Below are positions 34,760 through 42,108 of a DNA stretch of 64,000 nucleotides, one piece after another. The translations under genes and the position numbers were made by a program. Positions within the stretch are counted from its first letter, which is position 1. Each line of letters begins with the position of its first letter. Origin of the DNA: Bradyrhizobium sp. 138. Lineage in GTDB: Bacteria; Pseudomonadota; Alphaproteobacteria; Rhizobiales; Xanthobacteraceae. The notes beneath the pieces are model-generated. The model ran no database searches. It saw only the letters and a program-made list of their open reading frames with translations, and had not been told where the DNA came from. The stretch lies in assembly GCF_023074075.1 (NCBI RefSeq), contig NZ_JADPKT010000084.1, forward strand, positions 279,086 to 343,085, read 5' to 3'.

Positions 34760-35125
34760 ATGAAAGCAGGATTTGTCAAAGGAGGACTTGCCAAAGGAGG
34801 ACTTGCCAAAGGAGGGCTTGCCAAAGGAGGGCTTGCCGCGATCGTCGTCATGCTGTTTGCCGGGGCGGCCTTGACACAGGCCTTGGCGCAGGGCGGTGAG
34901 CCCAGCGGTCGCGGGGCGGTGACCGGCGATCCCGCCGCGAGCTCCGCCAACCCGCAGGCGGATACCCCGACCACGGGGGCGGCGACCCGGTCGAACCCGA
35001 GCGGAAGCGGCACCTCATCTTCGGGCGGCAAGGATGACAATGGCGATGCAGGCCGGGACAAGATGCCGGAAAGCGACCGCACCGTGCGGCCGCAGAGCCA
35101 GCAACGTCATCCGAACGACAAATAA
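34760..35125 (+). CDS. Secreted low-complexity protein with KGGLA tandem repeats
   Basis: This 121-residue protein starts MKAGFVKGGLAKGGLA with four KGGLA units before the hydrophobic core of a signal peptide (about 27-43, ending ALAQ). The mature part is rich in Ser, Gly, Pro, Thr and Asp and is probably disordered. The repeats are 15 bp long and each carries AAAGGAGG. A start at the internal ATG (34850) is a possible alternative. Function is unknown; the promoter suggests stress control. Confidence 0.65.
   Translation: MKAGFVKGGLAKGGLAKGGLAKGGLAAIVVMLFAGAALTQALAQGGEPSGRGAVTGDPAASSANPQADTPTTGAATRSNPSGSGTSSSGGKDDNGDAGRDKMPESDRTVRPQSQQRHPNDK
34778..34830 (+). repeat. Four 15-bp repeats, each with a perfect Shine-Dalgarno octamer
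   Basis: AAAGGAGG occurs at 34778, 34793, 34808 and 34823, exactly 15 bp apart and in frame with the gene at 34760. Confidence 0.95.
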
Positions 35126-35134
35126 TAAAGGCGG

Positions 35135-35647
35135 CTACTTGTCCGCCATGGTGCGCTCGGCGGCCTTGACCTGCGCGCGCAGCATCGGGAGCTGCTCGCG
35201 CGCGAACGCTGCGAGCGCGGCGTTGTCGGGCGCCTTCAGATAGCGTTCGAGCAGGTCGATGGCCGATTCATACTCGGGAATCTGTGAGGCGTAGAAGCTT
35301 CGGACGTAAGTCGGTCCGTCCGACGTTTCGGGCTCGACCAGGCTCGCGCTGACGGACGACGTCTTGTCGACGCGCGGCTCCGCGCCGATCGCCTGCTGGA
35401 TCTGCTTCAGCGCCTTGTCGCGCTTGGCTGCTTCCTCGGCGCGCAAGGCGGCGAGGTTCTTGACCTCGGCATTGCCCTTCAGGTCGGTGCTCTCCAGAAG
35501 GCCCTGCTGGAAGCGGCTGAAGTTGTAGAGACCGCTGATGACGTCGGTTGCGCTCGGCGGACGGCCGTCAGGCTTTCGTTCGCCGGTGGCGTCGGCAAGC
35601 GCCGCGGTGCTGATGAACGCCAGGATGATCGCGACGAGGACCCGCAT
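35135..35647 (-). CDS. Secreted DUF4142-like protein
   Basis: This 170-residue protein has a signal peptide (1-18) followed by a helical, ferritin-like DUF4142-type domain without obvious metal ligands. It shares the C-terminal pattern SAIDLLERYLKAPDNAALAAF with the 183-residue protein at 38889. The role of the family is unknown. A GGAAC-N16-GCTT box lies at 35698-35722. It converges on the KGGLA gene. Confidence 0.72.
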   Translation of the reverse strand: MRVLVAIILAFISTAALADATGERKPDGRPPSATDVISGLYNFSRFQQGLLESTDLKGNAEVKNLAALRAEEAAKRDKALKQIQQAIGAEPRVDKTSSVSASLVEPETSDGPTYVRSFYASQIPEYESAIDLLERYLKAPDNAALAAFAREQLPMLRAQVKAAERTMADK

Positions 35648-35697
35648 CGGGTGTCAATTGCCGATGGCGGGCAAAGTTCCCGACATTACGATCCGGC

Positions 35698-35722
35698 AAG
35701 CGGGTTGCGAGGGCAGAGTTCC
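35698..35722 (-). promoter_or_regulatory. Weak EcfG-like promoter (GGAAC-N16-GCTT)
   Basis: The minus strand reads GGAAC (35718-35722), 16 bases, GCTT (35698-35701), upstream of the DUF4142-like gene. The -10 is the same variant as at 1247. Confidence 0.35.
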
Positions 35723-35739
35723 GTCCCCACGTCTTCTTC

Positions 35740-35934
35740 ATGAAACAGTCTGACATCTTCAGAGATAACGCCGACAATTGTCTCCAGCTCGCCGAGCGCG
35801 CCGAGGGACAACCCGCCCACAAGCGCTATTCGCGCATGGCGGACGCCTGGACGGCGCTCGCTCACGAGCAGGATTGGCTCGATGGCGAGATTGCGCCCGT
35901 TAACGTCCGCTCCTCACAGCAGCAGGACGCCTGA
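35740..35934 (+). CDS. Small conserved soluble protein
   Basis: This 64-residue protein (MKQSDIFRDNADNCLQLAE...) is helical, with the pattern RYSRMADAWTALAHEQDWLDGE seen in short Bradyrhizobium proteins of unknown role. It is not the same family as the ENVRRYR proteins, although its size and helical pattern are similar. The ribosome site is weak. Confidence 0.6.
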   Translation: MKQSDIFRDNADNCLQLAERAEGQPAHKRYSRMADAWTALAHEQDWLDGEIAPVNVRSSQQQDA

Positions 35935-35997
35935 ACGCTCGCCTTTTCGTGGATCCGCGTGTGAGACCGCTCACGGAATGCAAGCGACCGATCCAGC

Positions 35998-36183
35998 ATG
36001 ATCAGGGAACAGTCAATCGCGTTGGTTTTCGATTCCAGAAGGAGGTTTGCGAGGGCTCCACGTCTGGCTCTTCTTTCGCTCATTCTCGCCTTTGGCGTCT
36101 CAGTCGCGTTTGCGACGGTGACGACGGTGCGTCAGATGCATCTGGAGAACGCATCGGCCGCCGTCCACGCAACGCATAGCTAG
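35998..36183 (+). CDS. Possible small single-span membrane protein
   Basis: This 61-residue frame has an Arg-rich head (DSRRRFARAPR) and one hydrophobic helix (about 23-41), like a signal anchor. No ribosome site is evident. It may be real because of the charge pattern, but support is thin. Confidence 0.38.
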   Translation: MIREQSIALVFDSRRRFARAPRLALLSLILAFGVSVAFATVTTVRQMHLENASAAVHATHS

Positions 36184-36192
36184 CGCCCCGCC

Positions 36193-36217
36193 GGAACATT
36201 CGGCGCCCCAGTGCGTA
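36193..36217 (+). promoter_or_regulatory. EcfG-like promoter (GGAAC-N16-CGTA)
   Basis: GGAAC (36193-36197), 16 bases and CGTA (36214-36217) lie 37 bp before the start of the hydrophilic protein at 36254; the last base departs from the consensus. Confidence 0.5.
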
Positions 36218-36253
36218 ACCGCTTCGAGACGTCAGAAGAGGCGAAGGCACATC

Positions 36254-36475
36254 ATGGCCCATTCCGACCACGGCATCGTCAAGGACAAACGGGCGGAGGA
36301 GCAGCCCCGCGACAAGCAGCGCGCGCAGTCCGTGCACAAGACGGATCCGCAAAAGGCTGATCCAAGAGGCTCGCCGTCGCGAGAGGCGACGCGCGATCCC
36401 AGGCTGAACGACAAGAGCAAGACGCCAGGCTCCGGCATGACGCCGGATGATTCCGGCGACGCGCCGAGCGGCTAG
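36254..36475 (+). CDS. Small, highly charged, disordered protein
   Basis: This 73-residue protein is almost free of hydrophobic residues (Asp, Lys, Arg, Ser, Pro, Gly) and is expected to be unstructured, like many desiccation- or stress-induced hydrophilic proteins. A GAGG-containing site precedes the ATG. No family was recognised. Confidence 0.6.
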   Translation: MAHSDHGIVKDKRAEEQPRDKQRAQSVHKTDPQKADPRGSPSREATRDPRLNDKSKTPGSGMTPDDSGDAPSG

Positions 36476-36490
36476 ACGACGCTAGATTTG

Positions 36491-36513
36491 GCGCGAGGAA
36501 CGAATCCTCGCGC
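36491..36513 (+). terminator. Hairpin after the hydrophilic gene
   Basis: A 9-bp perfect stem GCGCGAGGA/TCCTCGCGC with an ACGAA loop lies 16 bp after the stop. There is no T-run, so this is a weak terminator call. Confidence 0.45.
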
Positions 36514-36630
36514 GTGGAGTCGACAGGTTGCTTCCGGTTGTCATGCCCCCGGTGCGCCGGAAGCAATCTCCAAGGACGGCCTCGGCACCCACCGTGCCGG
36601 GGCCGTTCGCTTGTGGAGGGCCTCTATGGC

Positions 36631-36879
36631 TCAGTCCTCGGTACCGGTCTCGGGATCTCGCTGCGTATGTCCGTCGGCCCCGCGGCCGAACACGCCGAAG
36701 CTGCTCGACTTCACGCCGGCGGCTGCGTCGACGTCGGCGGCGGCCAGTCCGAACTTGAGAAGCTCGCGGACCGCCGCCGCCCGCGTCGGCATGCGATGCT
36801 TGAACCGGAAATCATCGACGGCGGCCAACTCTTCCGGCGAGAGCATGACCTGAAGGCGCTCGGCGCGAAGGTCTTTCAT
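36631..36879 (-). CDS. Orphan ribbon-helix-helix regulator (CopG-like)
   Basis: This 82-residue protein has a ribbon-helix-helix fold at about 6-46 (strand ERLQVMLSPEE, then helices AAVDDFRFKHR and RAAAVRELLKFGLA). The tail is probably disordered. Such proteins are dimeric repressors, often antitoxins, but no toxin gene is adjacent. Its promoter region carries TTGAGTA half-sites that are likely its own operator. The region around it is A/T-richer than the rest of the window, a possible sign of transfer. Confidence 0.75.
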   Translation of the reverse strand: MKDLRAERLQVMLSPEELAAVDDFRFKHRMPTRAAAVRELLKFGLAAADVDAAAGVKSSSFGVFGRGADGHTQRDPETGTED

Positions 36880-36894
36880 GGTCGATCACGCAAA

Positions 36895-36943
36895 TTGAGT
36901 AGGTTGAGTAGATTACTCAATGAACCAACTTGGCGGTAGTTCC
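36895..36943 (-). promoter_or_regulatory. RHH promoter with TTGAGTA operator
   Basis: TTGAGTA at 36895-36901 and 36904-36910 is followed by the inverted TACTCAA at 36914-36920. On the minus strand GGAAC (36939-36943)-N16-CATT (36919-36922) forms an EcfG-like promoter whose -10 overlaps the operator, so a bound repressor would block it. Confidence 0.55.
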
Positions 36944-37054
36944 ACAAGAGACGAAAAAGTCTCCAAATGAGTAAAAATAGATAACAAAATCAATAAGTTA
37001 TTATTGAACGACTTTCGCGGTCGCGCATTTTCTCCTGGGAAAGGGAGAGAGACC

Positions 37055-37213
37055 ATGACGGACGAAGTCAGGTTACCCCGTAAACTTTCCGAAGAGGCGG
37101 AGGCCCCCAAGCCGGTGCGTCCAAGCCACCAGAAGGTCATCGAGCAGGTCGAGCGTTGGGCCAACAGTCCGGGCCTGCAGCCACCGAGGACGGAAGATGC
37201 GAAGACGATCTGA
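37055..37213 (+). CDS. Small hydrophilic protein (52 residues)
   Basis: The frame MTDEVRLPRKLSEEAEAPKP... has an AGGGAGAGAG ribosome site just before the ATG. It has no known domain. Its end overlaps the next gene by 17 bp in another frame. Confidence 0.55.
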   Translation: MTDEVRLPRKLSEEAEAPKPVRPSHQKVIEQVERWANSPGLQPPRTEDAKTI

Positions 37214-37391
37214 GCCACATACGTTCGAACAACGTCTCGAGGCGCAGAAGCTGCGGCTTGAGCACGAGCTGTCGGGCATGCCGCATGGACGGCAGCGCGA
37301 CGTTGTTCTCGCGCGCATCGATCAGCTTCAGACCGCTGCCGAGATGTACGGGTTTCTGATGTTACGGGAAGATGCCGCGGCCCCTCGCTGA
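37197..37391 (+). CDS. Small helical protein overlapping its neighbour
   Basis: This 64-residue protein has a helix-rich pattern (FEQRLEAQKLRLEHELSGM...) with GGACGGAAG upstream of the ATG. The 17-bp overlap with the preceding gene suggests coupled translation. Its 3' end overlaps the convergent DUF3147 gene by 30 bp. Function is unknown. Confidence 0.55.
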   Translation: MRRRSEPHTFEQRLEAQKLRLEHELSGMPHGRQRDVVLARIDQLQTAAEMYGFLMLREDAAAPR

Positions 37392-37847
37392 TGGTCCGGT
37401 GCGCTCGGTCTGCACCGCGCGGGAGGTGATGCGCAGCTTTCGCCTCAGCCACCACGCCAATACCGAAACGACCGCCCATACCAGAATGGCGGCGACGAAT
37501 GCGCCAATCGCGGTTGTCGGAACCACGACGTAAAAAACTAGGGCGAATGCCGCAAGACCGATGCTTCCGAGGCCCGCACCCGCAGCATCGAGCGCCGCGG
37601 CCTGCTGCCCGCGTCGGCGTCCGCTGAGGCCGGCTTTTTTCTTGGCGCGACGCTCATGACTTTCGATCAACGTTGCGCTGGCGCAGAAGATGGCGGGGAG
37701 CGCGAGGAAGAGCCCACCGACGGAGACGCCGAAACGTGAGCTCACGATCCCCGTAACGACCGTTGCCAGCCCGCCGAGCAGGAAGCGAACACCATACTCG
37801 TACCACCGCGTCTGTTTTAGCGCCGATGAAGACAGCTTGACCGGCAT
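37362..37847 (-). CDS. DUF3147-like membrane protein, second of a pair
   Basis: This 161-residue protein has four hydrophobic segments, with a cytoplasmic Lys/Arg loop (HERRAKKKAGLSGRRRG). It resembles the 115-residue protein just upstream; both look like DUF3147, a family of small membrane proteins of unknown role. The start shares a base with the upstream stop (TGATG), so translation is coupled. Confidence 0.68.
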   Translation of the reverse strand: MPVKLSSSALKQTRWYEYGVRFLLGGLATVVTGIVSSRFGVSVGGLFLALPAIFCASATLIESHERRAKKKAGLSGRRRGQQAAALDAAGAGLGSIGLAAFALVFYVVVPTTAIGAFVAAILVWAVVSVLAWWLRRKLRITSRAVQTERTGPSARGRGIFP

Positions 37848-38194
37848 CAGGCAGCCCCTCCGAAGCCCGCGAGCAGACCGAAGGCGACGACGAGCCATAC
37901 GGCAAAGGCGGCGATGGTGGCCGGCAGTGCGGCGAGATGAAATCTCATCAGGAGATGGCAGACGAGAACGCTGTAGCAGGCGAGCGCGATGGCGCCATAG
38001 ATCATCGTCCAGCTTTCGGCGGCGACATATTGCGGGCCGTGCTGGACGACGGCGATGCTGAGCGTGGCCAGGGCGACCGACGGAGCCGCACCGAGCAGCC
38101 CGGCAAAGCTCTTCGGTTTGAGCATGTCTCCCAGGATGGCGAAGGCGGAGACGATGACCCCGCCCGCGATGAAGCGCAGGAGATATTCCGTCAT
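37847..38194 (-). CDS. DUF3147-like membrane protein, first of a pair
   Basis: This 115-residue protein has four hydrophobic helices and few loops (MTEYLLRFIAGGVIVSAFAI...). It is flanked by a 4-bp overlap with the PAP2 gene upstream and a 1-bp overlap with its longer homologue downstream. The pair may form a heteromeric membrane complex, which is inference. Confidence 0.72.
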   Translation of the reverse strand: MTEYLLRFIAGGVIVSAFAILGDMLKPKSFAGLLGAAPSVALATLSIAVVQHGPQYVAAESWTMIYGAIALACYSVLVCHLLMRFHLAALPATIAAFAVWLVVAFGLLAGFGGAA

Positions 38195-38775
38195 GGCCGC
38201 ACCCGTGAGGTAGGAAGCCGCTGCCGTAGCTTTCCGAGTGTGAACGGCCTGAACAGTCGCTCGACGACGACGCCGAGGGTGAAGCCCGCCACGACGTCGC
38301 TGGCCCAGTGTGCAAGCACGATCACGCGCGTCAACGACAGAGCGACGGCAAGCGAGCGCACCAGCCGGCGTGGGACTGGGTTCAGCAGCCCGGCCGCCGA
38401 GGCCAGCGCGCCCATGTGCAGAGCATGGCCGGACGGAAACGCATTGCGGGATCGCCCTGAGATCGGAATACCGTGGGCATGACCGAGGACTGTCAACCGG
38501 TCGGGCCTTGTCTGGTCAAACACGGACTTCAGCAAATGTGGCAGCACCGCGGCCGCCACGGAGACCGCCAACACGTGATTTGCAGCAGGACGCGCTTCGG
38601 GTCGCCGGAGCTGGGCGTAAAGCCACCCAGCCGCAGCGAGTGCCAGTATCACGTGCTCGTCGGCAGCCCAAGTCAAAGTCTGAGCGACTTGCTCCAGGCC
38701 TGGATTGGTGTCGTGCGCAATTTCGTCTGCGAGCGCCTGATCGATCCGGGTGGGTTTTACTTTTACGAGGGCCAT
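38191..38775 (-). CDS. PAP2-type membrane phosphatase
   Basis: This 194-residue integral membrane enzyme has the three phosphatase motifs: KSVFDQTRP, PSGH, and SLTRVIVLAHWASDV. Relatives dephosphorylate phosphatidic acid or undecaprenyl diphosphate. It is the first gene of a three-gene overlapping operon with the two DUF3147-like proteins, suggesting a shared envelope-lipid role. The GGAAC upstream has an AATT at the -10 position, so I do not call a stress promoter. Confidence 0.85.
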   Translation of the reverse strand: MALVKVKPTRIDQALADEIAHDTNPGLEQVAQTLTWAADEHVILALAAAGWLYAQLRRPEARPAANHVLAVSVAAAVLPHLLKSVFDQTRPDRLTVLGHAHGIPISGRSRNAFPSGHALHMGALASAAGLLNPVPRRLVRSLAVALSLTRVIVLAHWASDVVAGFTLGVVVERLFRPFTLGKLRQRLPTSRVRP

Positions 38776-38850
38776 CGGTCTGGCGCGTTATCTTTCATGA
38801 CTGGCTTGTAAATTCTCTATGACAATGAACGTTCCTGTGATGCGCAGGAC

Positions 38851-38878
38851 GAGGAGGACGCCGAGCGGCGGCCTCCTC
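38851..38878 (-). terminator. Two-tier hairpin after the DUF4142 gene
   Basis: GAGGAGG/CCTCCTC arms enclose a GCCG-AG-CGGC inner stem, 10 bp past the stop at 38889 in the minus direction. It has no T-run. Confidence 0.45.
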
Positions 38879-38888
38879 AACGCCGCCG

Positions 38889-39440
38889 TTACTTGGACTG
38901 GCCGACGCTCGGCGCCTTGCCGAGCTCCTTGGCCATGTCGAGATGGTGCTTGAGCGCCGGCAGCGTCTTGCCGGCCCAGTCCTTCAGAGCGGCATTGTCA
39001 CCGCCCTTGGCGTAACGTTCGAACAGTGACACCGCATCTTCGTGGGCGCTGACCTGGTAGGAGTTGTAGTCCGAGCTGAAATCCTTGCCGGCGGCGTTCT
39101 TGAGCTTGTCGAGCTTGCTCTGGTGCGAACTGTCGAGCGCCGTCGGCAGGGTCGCCTGCACCTTGCCGTCACTGACGAGACCCTTGAGCTCGGTGCTGGT
39201 CTTGGTGTGGTCGGTCACCATCTGCTGTGCGAAGCTCTTTTCCTGCGCGTTGCCCTTCTGCTGGGCGAGCTTGCTCGACTCGATCTCGAACATGTCGCTG
39301 ATCGCGACCTCCTTGACGAAGTCGGCGGTCGCAGGTGCGACGCCGAGCGCCGAATTGACGCCGGTCTTCTCGCCCAGCGACTGGGCGAGCGCGGGGCCTG
39401 CGAAAAGCACGCAGGCAAGGGCGATGACGGTCTTCTTCAT
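38889..39440 (-). CDS. Secreted DUF4142 protein
   Basis: This 183-residue protein has a signal peptide (1-20, ALAQ) and a DUF4142 four-helix domain, including FVKEVAISDMFEIESSKLA and FAQQMVTDHTK. The family is periplasmic or outer-membrane associated and linked to stress, without a proven activity. A GAGGGA site precedes the ATG and an EcfG-like promoter lies 57 bp upstream. A shorter paralogue is at 35135. Confidence 0.85.
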   Translation of the reverse strand: MKKTVIALACVLFAGPALAQSLGEKTGVNSALGVAPATADFVKEVAISDMFEIESSKLAQQKGNAQEKSFAQQMVTDHTKTSTELKGLVSDGKVQATLPTALDSSHQSKLDKLKNAAGKDFSSDYNSYQVSAHEDAVSLFERYAKGGDNAALKDWAGKTLPALKHHLDMAKELGKAPSVGQSK

Positions 39441-39496
39441 GTCTGGTCCCTCTTGATCGGGCGCGCAGCCTCTTGCCGCGCGATGTTGCGCCGATC

Positions 39497-39521
39497 AACA
39501 CGCCGCGGGGACCGTGGTTCC
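39497..39521 (-). promoter_or_regulatory. EcfG-like promoter (GGAAC-N16-TGTT)
   Basis: The minus strand reads GGAAC (39517-39521), 16 bases, TGTT (39497-39500), 57 bp before the DUF4142 start; one base off the CGTT form. Confidence 0.6.
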
Positions 39522-39527
39522 TAACGG

Positions 39528-39755
39528 CTAATCCGTCGGATGCCGCCCGGTGCGCGGATTGATGGGATCGGTCGGTTTGCGTCGAAGCCGCTCGGGCAGA
39601 AACGCTTCAGTGGGAACGGCCGTGGCGTCGGCACGCACGTCGGCATGGCGCTGCGCGCGCTCGTGCGGCGTCTTGTTGTCGTTGAAGCGGTATTTCACGT
39701 CTACGCCATCGACGGGGTCGTTGACGCCATGCTGGATATCTCGGAAGTCGGTCAT
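39528..39755 (-). CDS. Small hydrophilic protein coupled to the TPP enzyme
   Basis: This 75-residue charged protein (MTDFRDIQHGVNDPVDGVD...) has no recognised domain. Its ATG overlaps the stop of the thiamine-diphosphate enzyme by 4 bp, and AGAGGTG precedes it. It may be a small partner of that enzyme; this is inference from coupling. Confidence 0.6.
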   Translation of the reverse strand: MTDFRDIQHGVNDPVDGVDVKYRFNDNKTPHERAQRHADVRADATAVPTEAFLPERLRRKPTDPINPRTGRHPTD

Positions 39756-41554
39756 GGTTCACCTCTTTCCTTTCCGGGTAGGATCGTTTCGAGCACCTGT
39801 CGCGCTGCTCCCTTGATCATCCCGCTTTGGTTCGGATCGCCCTTCATCAGGGCGAGCGAGAAGTTCTTGGCCTGTTGCAGCGTGATATGCGGCGGCAGCG
39901 GCGGCACTTCGGGATCGGTCTTGACCTCCAGCACGACGGGCATCTCGCTTGCCAGCGCCTGTTCCCAGGCCGAGCCGAGCAGCTGTGGGCTATCGACGAA
40001 GATGCCGCGCAGGCCGATGAGCTCGGCGAAGCGGGAATAGGAGACGTCGGGAATGCGCTGCGAGGCCTCGAATTTGGGATCACCGTTGATGATGCGCTGC
40101 TCCCAGGTCACCTGGTTGAGATCCTCATTGTTGAAGACGCAGACGATCAAGCGCGGATCCTTCCAGCTGCGCCAGTACTTCGCGGCAGTGATCAATTCGG
40201 CCATGTTGTTCATCTGCATCGCGCCGTCGCCGACGAGGGCGATCACTGGCCGATCCGGATGGGCGTACTTCGCGGCGAGGGCATAGGGCACCGCTGCGCC
40301 CATCGAGGCGAGGCCGCCGGAGAGCGAGGCGGTCATGCCGCGCCGCATCTTCAGGTCGCGCGCGAACCAGTTGGCACAGGAGCCGGAATCACTGGTGATG
40401 ATGGCGCGGTCGGGCAGGCGCGGGGACAATTCCCAGGCGACGAGCTGCGGGTTGACCGGCGCCGCGGGCTGGTGCGCGCGGTCATCAAGCGTCTTCCACC
40501 ATGCCGCAACGTCCTCTTCGATACCCCGGCGCCAGGCGCCGTCGCTCTTGTGTTTCAGTCGCGGCAGCAATGCGCGCAAGGTCTCGGCGGCATCGCCGAC
40601 GAGGCCGACCTCCATGGGAAAGCGGGTCGACATCATGCTGGGGTCGATGTCGATCTGCACGCCGCGTGCGCGGCCTTCCTCGGGAAGGAATTCGGCATAG
40701 GGGAAGGCGGAGCCGACCATCAGCAGCGTGTCGCATTCCATCATCATGTTGTAGCTGGGCTCGGTGCCGAGCAGGCCGATCGAGCCGGTCACCCACGGCA
40801 GATCGTCGGGCAGCGCGGCCTTTCCGAGCAGCGCCTTGGCGCAGCCGGCCGACAGCCGGTCAGCGACGGCGATCACCTCGTCGGTGGCGCCAAGCGCGCC
40901 GGCGCCGACCAGCATCGCAACCTTCTTGCCGGCATTGAGGACCTCCGCAGCGCGATCGAGATCGGCCTCACGCGGCGTGATGCTGGGTGCGCTGTAGCCG
41001 ATGCCGGAATGCAGCGTACCGTGCGTACGGGGCGGGCTTTCGTAAGGCTCCTCCTGGAGGTCATTGGGCAGGATGATCACGGTCGGGGTCCGCCGCGCCA
41101 GCGCGATCCGTACCGCACGATCGATCAGGTGCCGCACCTGCGCGGGCGAGGATGCCTGCATGACGTAGGCGCCGGCGACGTCCTTGAACATCGAGAGAAG
41201 GTCGAGTTCCTGCTGATATTGCCCGCCGAGGGCGCTGCGGGCCTGCTGGCCAACGATCGCCAGCACCGGCTGGTGATCGAGCAGCGCGTCATAGAGCCCG
41301 GTGATGAGATGCGAGGCGCCCGGGCCCGAGGTTGCAATGCAGACGCCGAGCCGACCGGAGAATTTAGCGTAGGCGGCCGCCATGAATGCCGCCATCTCCT
41401 CGTGCCGCGCCTGCACGAAGCCGATCTTGCCTTCGGCCCGGTTCATGGCGCCGAACACGCCGTTGATGCCGTCGCCGGGATAGCCGAAGAGGTGGCGCAC
41501 GCCCCATTGGTGCAGACGCTGAACGATGTAGTCGGAGACGGTCTGGGACACCAT
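39752..41554 (-). CDS. Thiamine-diphosphate enzyme, pyruvate oxidase / acetolactate synthase type
   Basis: This 600-residue protein has the three-domain fold of the POX/ALS family. The cofactor-activating Glu is in ARHEEMAAF (about 52), the ATSGPGASHL segment is present, and the C-terminal TPP/Mg motif runs from GDGAMQMNN to FNNEDLNQ. Relatives oxidise pyruvate to acetate (quinone-linked PoxB) or act on other 2-oxo acids; the substrate is uncertain. I chose MVSQTVSDY, where homology begins. It has an exact EcfG-type promoter and a small coupled gene downstream. Confidence 0.87.
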   Translation of the reverse strand: MVSQTVSDYIVQRLHQWGVRHLFGYPGDGINGVFGAMNRAEGKIGFVQARHEEMAAFMAAAYAKFSGRLGVCIATSGPGASHLITGLYDALLDHQPVLAIVGQQARSALGGQYQQELDLLSMFKDVAGAYVMQASSPAQVRHLIDRAVRIALARRTPTVIILPNDLQEEPYESPPRTHGTLHSGIGYSAPSITPREADLDRAAEVLNAGKKVAMLVGAGALGATDEVIAVADRLSAGCAKALLGKAALPDDLPWVTGSIGLLGTEPSYNMMMECDTLLMVGSAFPYAEFLPEEGRARGVQIDIDPSMMSTRFPMEVGLVGDAAETLRALLPRLKHKSDGAWRRGIEEDVAAWWKTLDDRAHQPAAPVNPQLVAWELSPRLPDRAIITSDSGSCANWFARDLKMRRGMTASLSGGLASMGAAVPYALAAKYAHPDRPVIALVGDGAMQMNNMAELITAAKYWRSWKDPRLIVCVFNNEDLNQVTWEQRIINGDPKFEASQRIPDVSYSRFAELIGLRGIFVDSPQLLGSAWEQALASEMPVVLEVKTDPEVPPLPPHITLQQAKNFSLALMKGDPNQSGMIKGAARQVLETILPGKERGEP

Positions 41555-41593
41555 GCGCGGCCTCGATTCCGAGAGCTGTTTTGAAGTCCAGAG

Positions 41594-41618
41594 AACCGCT
41601 CGCTCGCTGCGATGTTCC
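41594..41618 (-). promoter_or_regulatory. EcfG-type stress promoter (GGAAC-N16-GGTT)
   Basis: The minus strand reads GGAAC (41614-41618), 16 bases, GGTT (41594-41597), 40 bp before the TPP enzyme start. It is divergent from the box at 41655. Confidence 0.72.
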
Positions 41619-41654
41619 TGCCCGAGTGCCGAACAGGGCGTGCGGAACATCAGC

Positions 41655-41679
41655 GGAACGATCGCCCGCCTGTCCGGTT
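41655..41679 (+). promoter_or_regulatory. EcfG-type stress promoter (GGAAC-N16-GGTT)
   Basis: GGAAC (41655-41659), 16 bases and GGTT (41676-41679) lie 31 bp before the PRC-barrel start. Confidence 0.72.
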
Positions 41680-41710
41680 GATTCCTGCACTGGCTGAGTG
41701 GAGCACTGAG

Positions 41711-42085
41711 ATGTTGAATCAAGCAGAGCTGGACCGCGCCGAAATGGGTCGTTTGATCGGCAGCGACAAGGTCGAGGGAACATCGGTCTATGGTGCTGAC
41801 CGCAACAGGATCGGCTCGATTGAGCGCGTGATGATCGACAAGATCAGCGGCAAGGTGTCTTACGCCGTGCTTGGGTTCGGCGGATTCCTCGGACTCGGGA
41901 ACGATCATTACCCGTTACCGTGGCAATCGCTGAAATACGACACGGAGCTGGGCGGTTACGTCACCGCGATCACGGCCAAGGATCTGAAAAGCGCGCCGAA
42001 ATACGGCGAGCGAAGCGATTGGAACTGGGGCGATGAAGCCGCAGTTCGCGGCATCAACACCTATTACGGCGTTCCCTTCGCATAG
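41711..42085 (+). CDS. PRC-barrel domain protein
   Basis: This 124-residue cytoplasmic protein has a PRC-barrel (about 13-90; LIGSDKVEGTSVYGADRNRIG, then YAVLGFGGFLGLG). Such domains occur in photosynthetic reaction centre H subunits and RNA-processing proteins; small stand-alone forms are common stress proteins of unknown role. The start with GGAGCACTGAG upstream sits 31 bp after an exact EcfG-type promoter. The 42109 gene follows by 23 bp. Confidence 0.85.
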   Translation: MLNQAELDRAEMGRLIGSDKVEGTSVYGADRNRIGSIERVMIDKISGKVSYAVLGFGGFLGLGNDHYPLPWQSLKYDTELGGYVTAITAKDLKSAPKYGERSDWNWGDEAAVRGINTYYGVPFA

Positions 42086-42108
42086 ACGTTGCATGGAAAG
42101 GGAGCTCA

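Noticed and set aside
34778..34830. Short direct repeats as CRISPR or attachment site
   Set aside because: 15-bp units without spacers inside a signal-peptide coding region.
36631..37391. Toxin-antitoxin pair formed by the RHH gene and the small genes at 37055/37197
   Set aside because: The small genes are divergent, not in the RHH operon, and show no toxin motif.
38776..38845. EcfG promoter for the PAP2 operon
   Set aside because: GGAAC is present but 16 bases on the sequence is AATT, and 17 gives no match.
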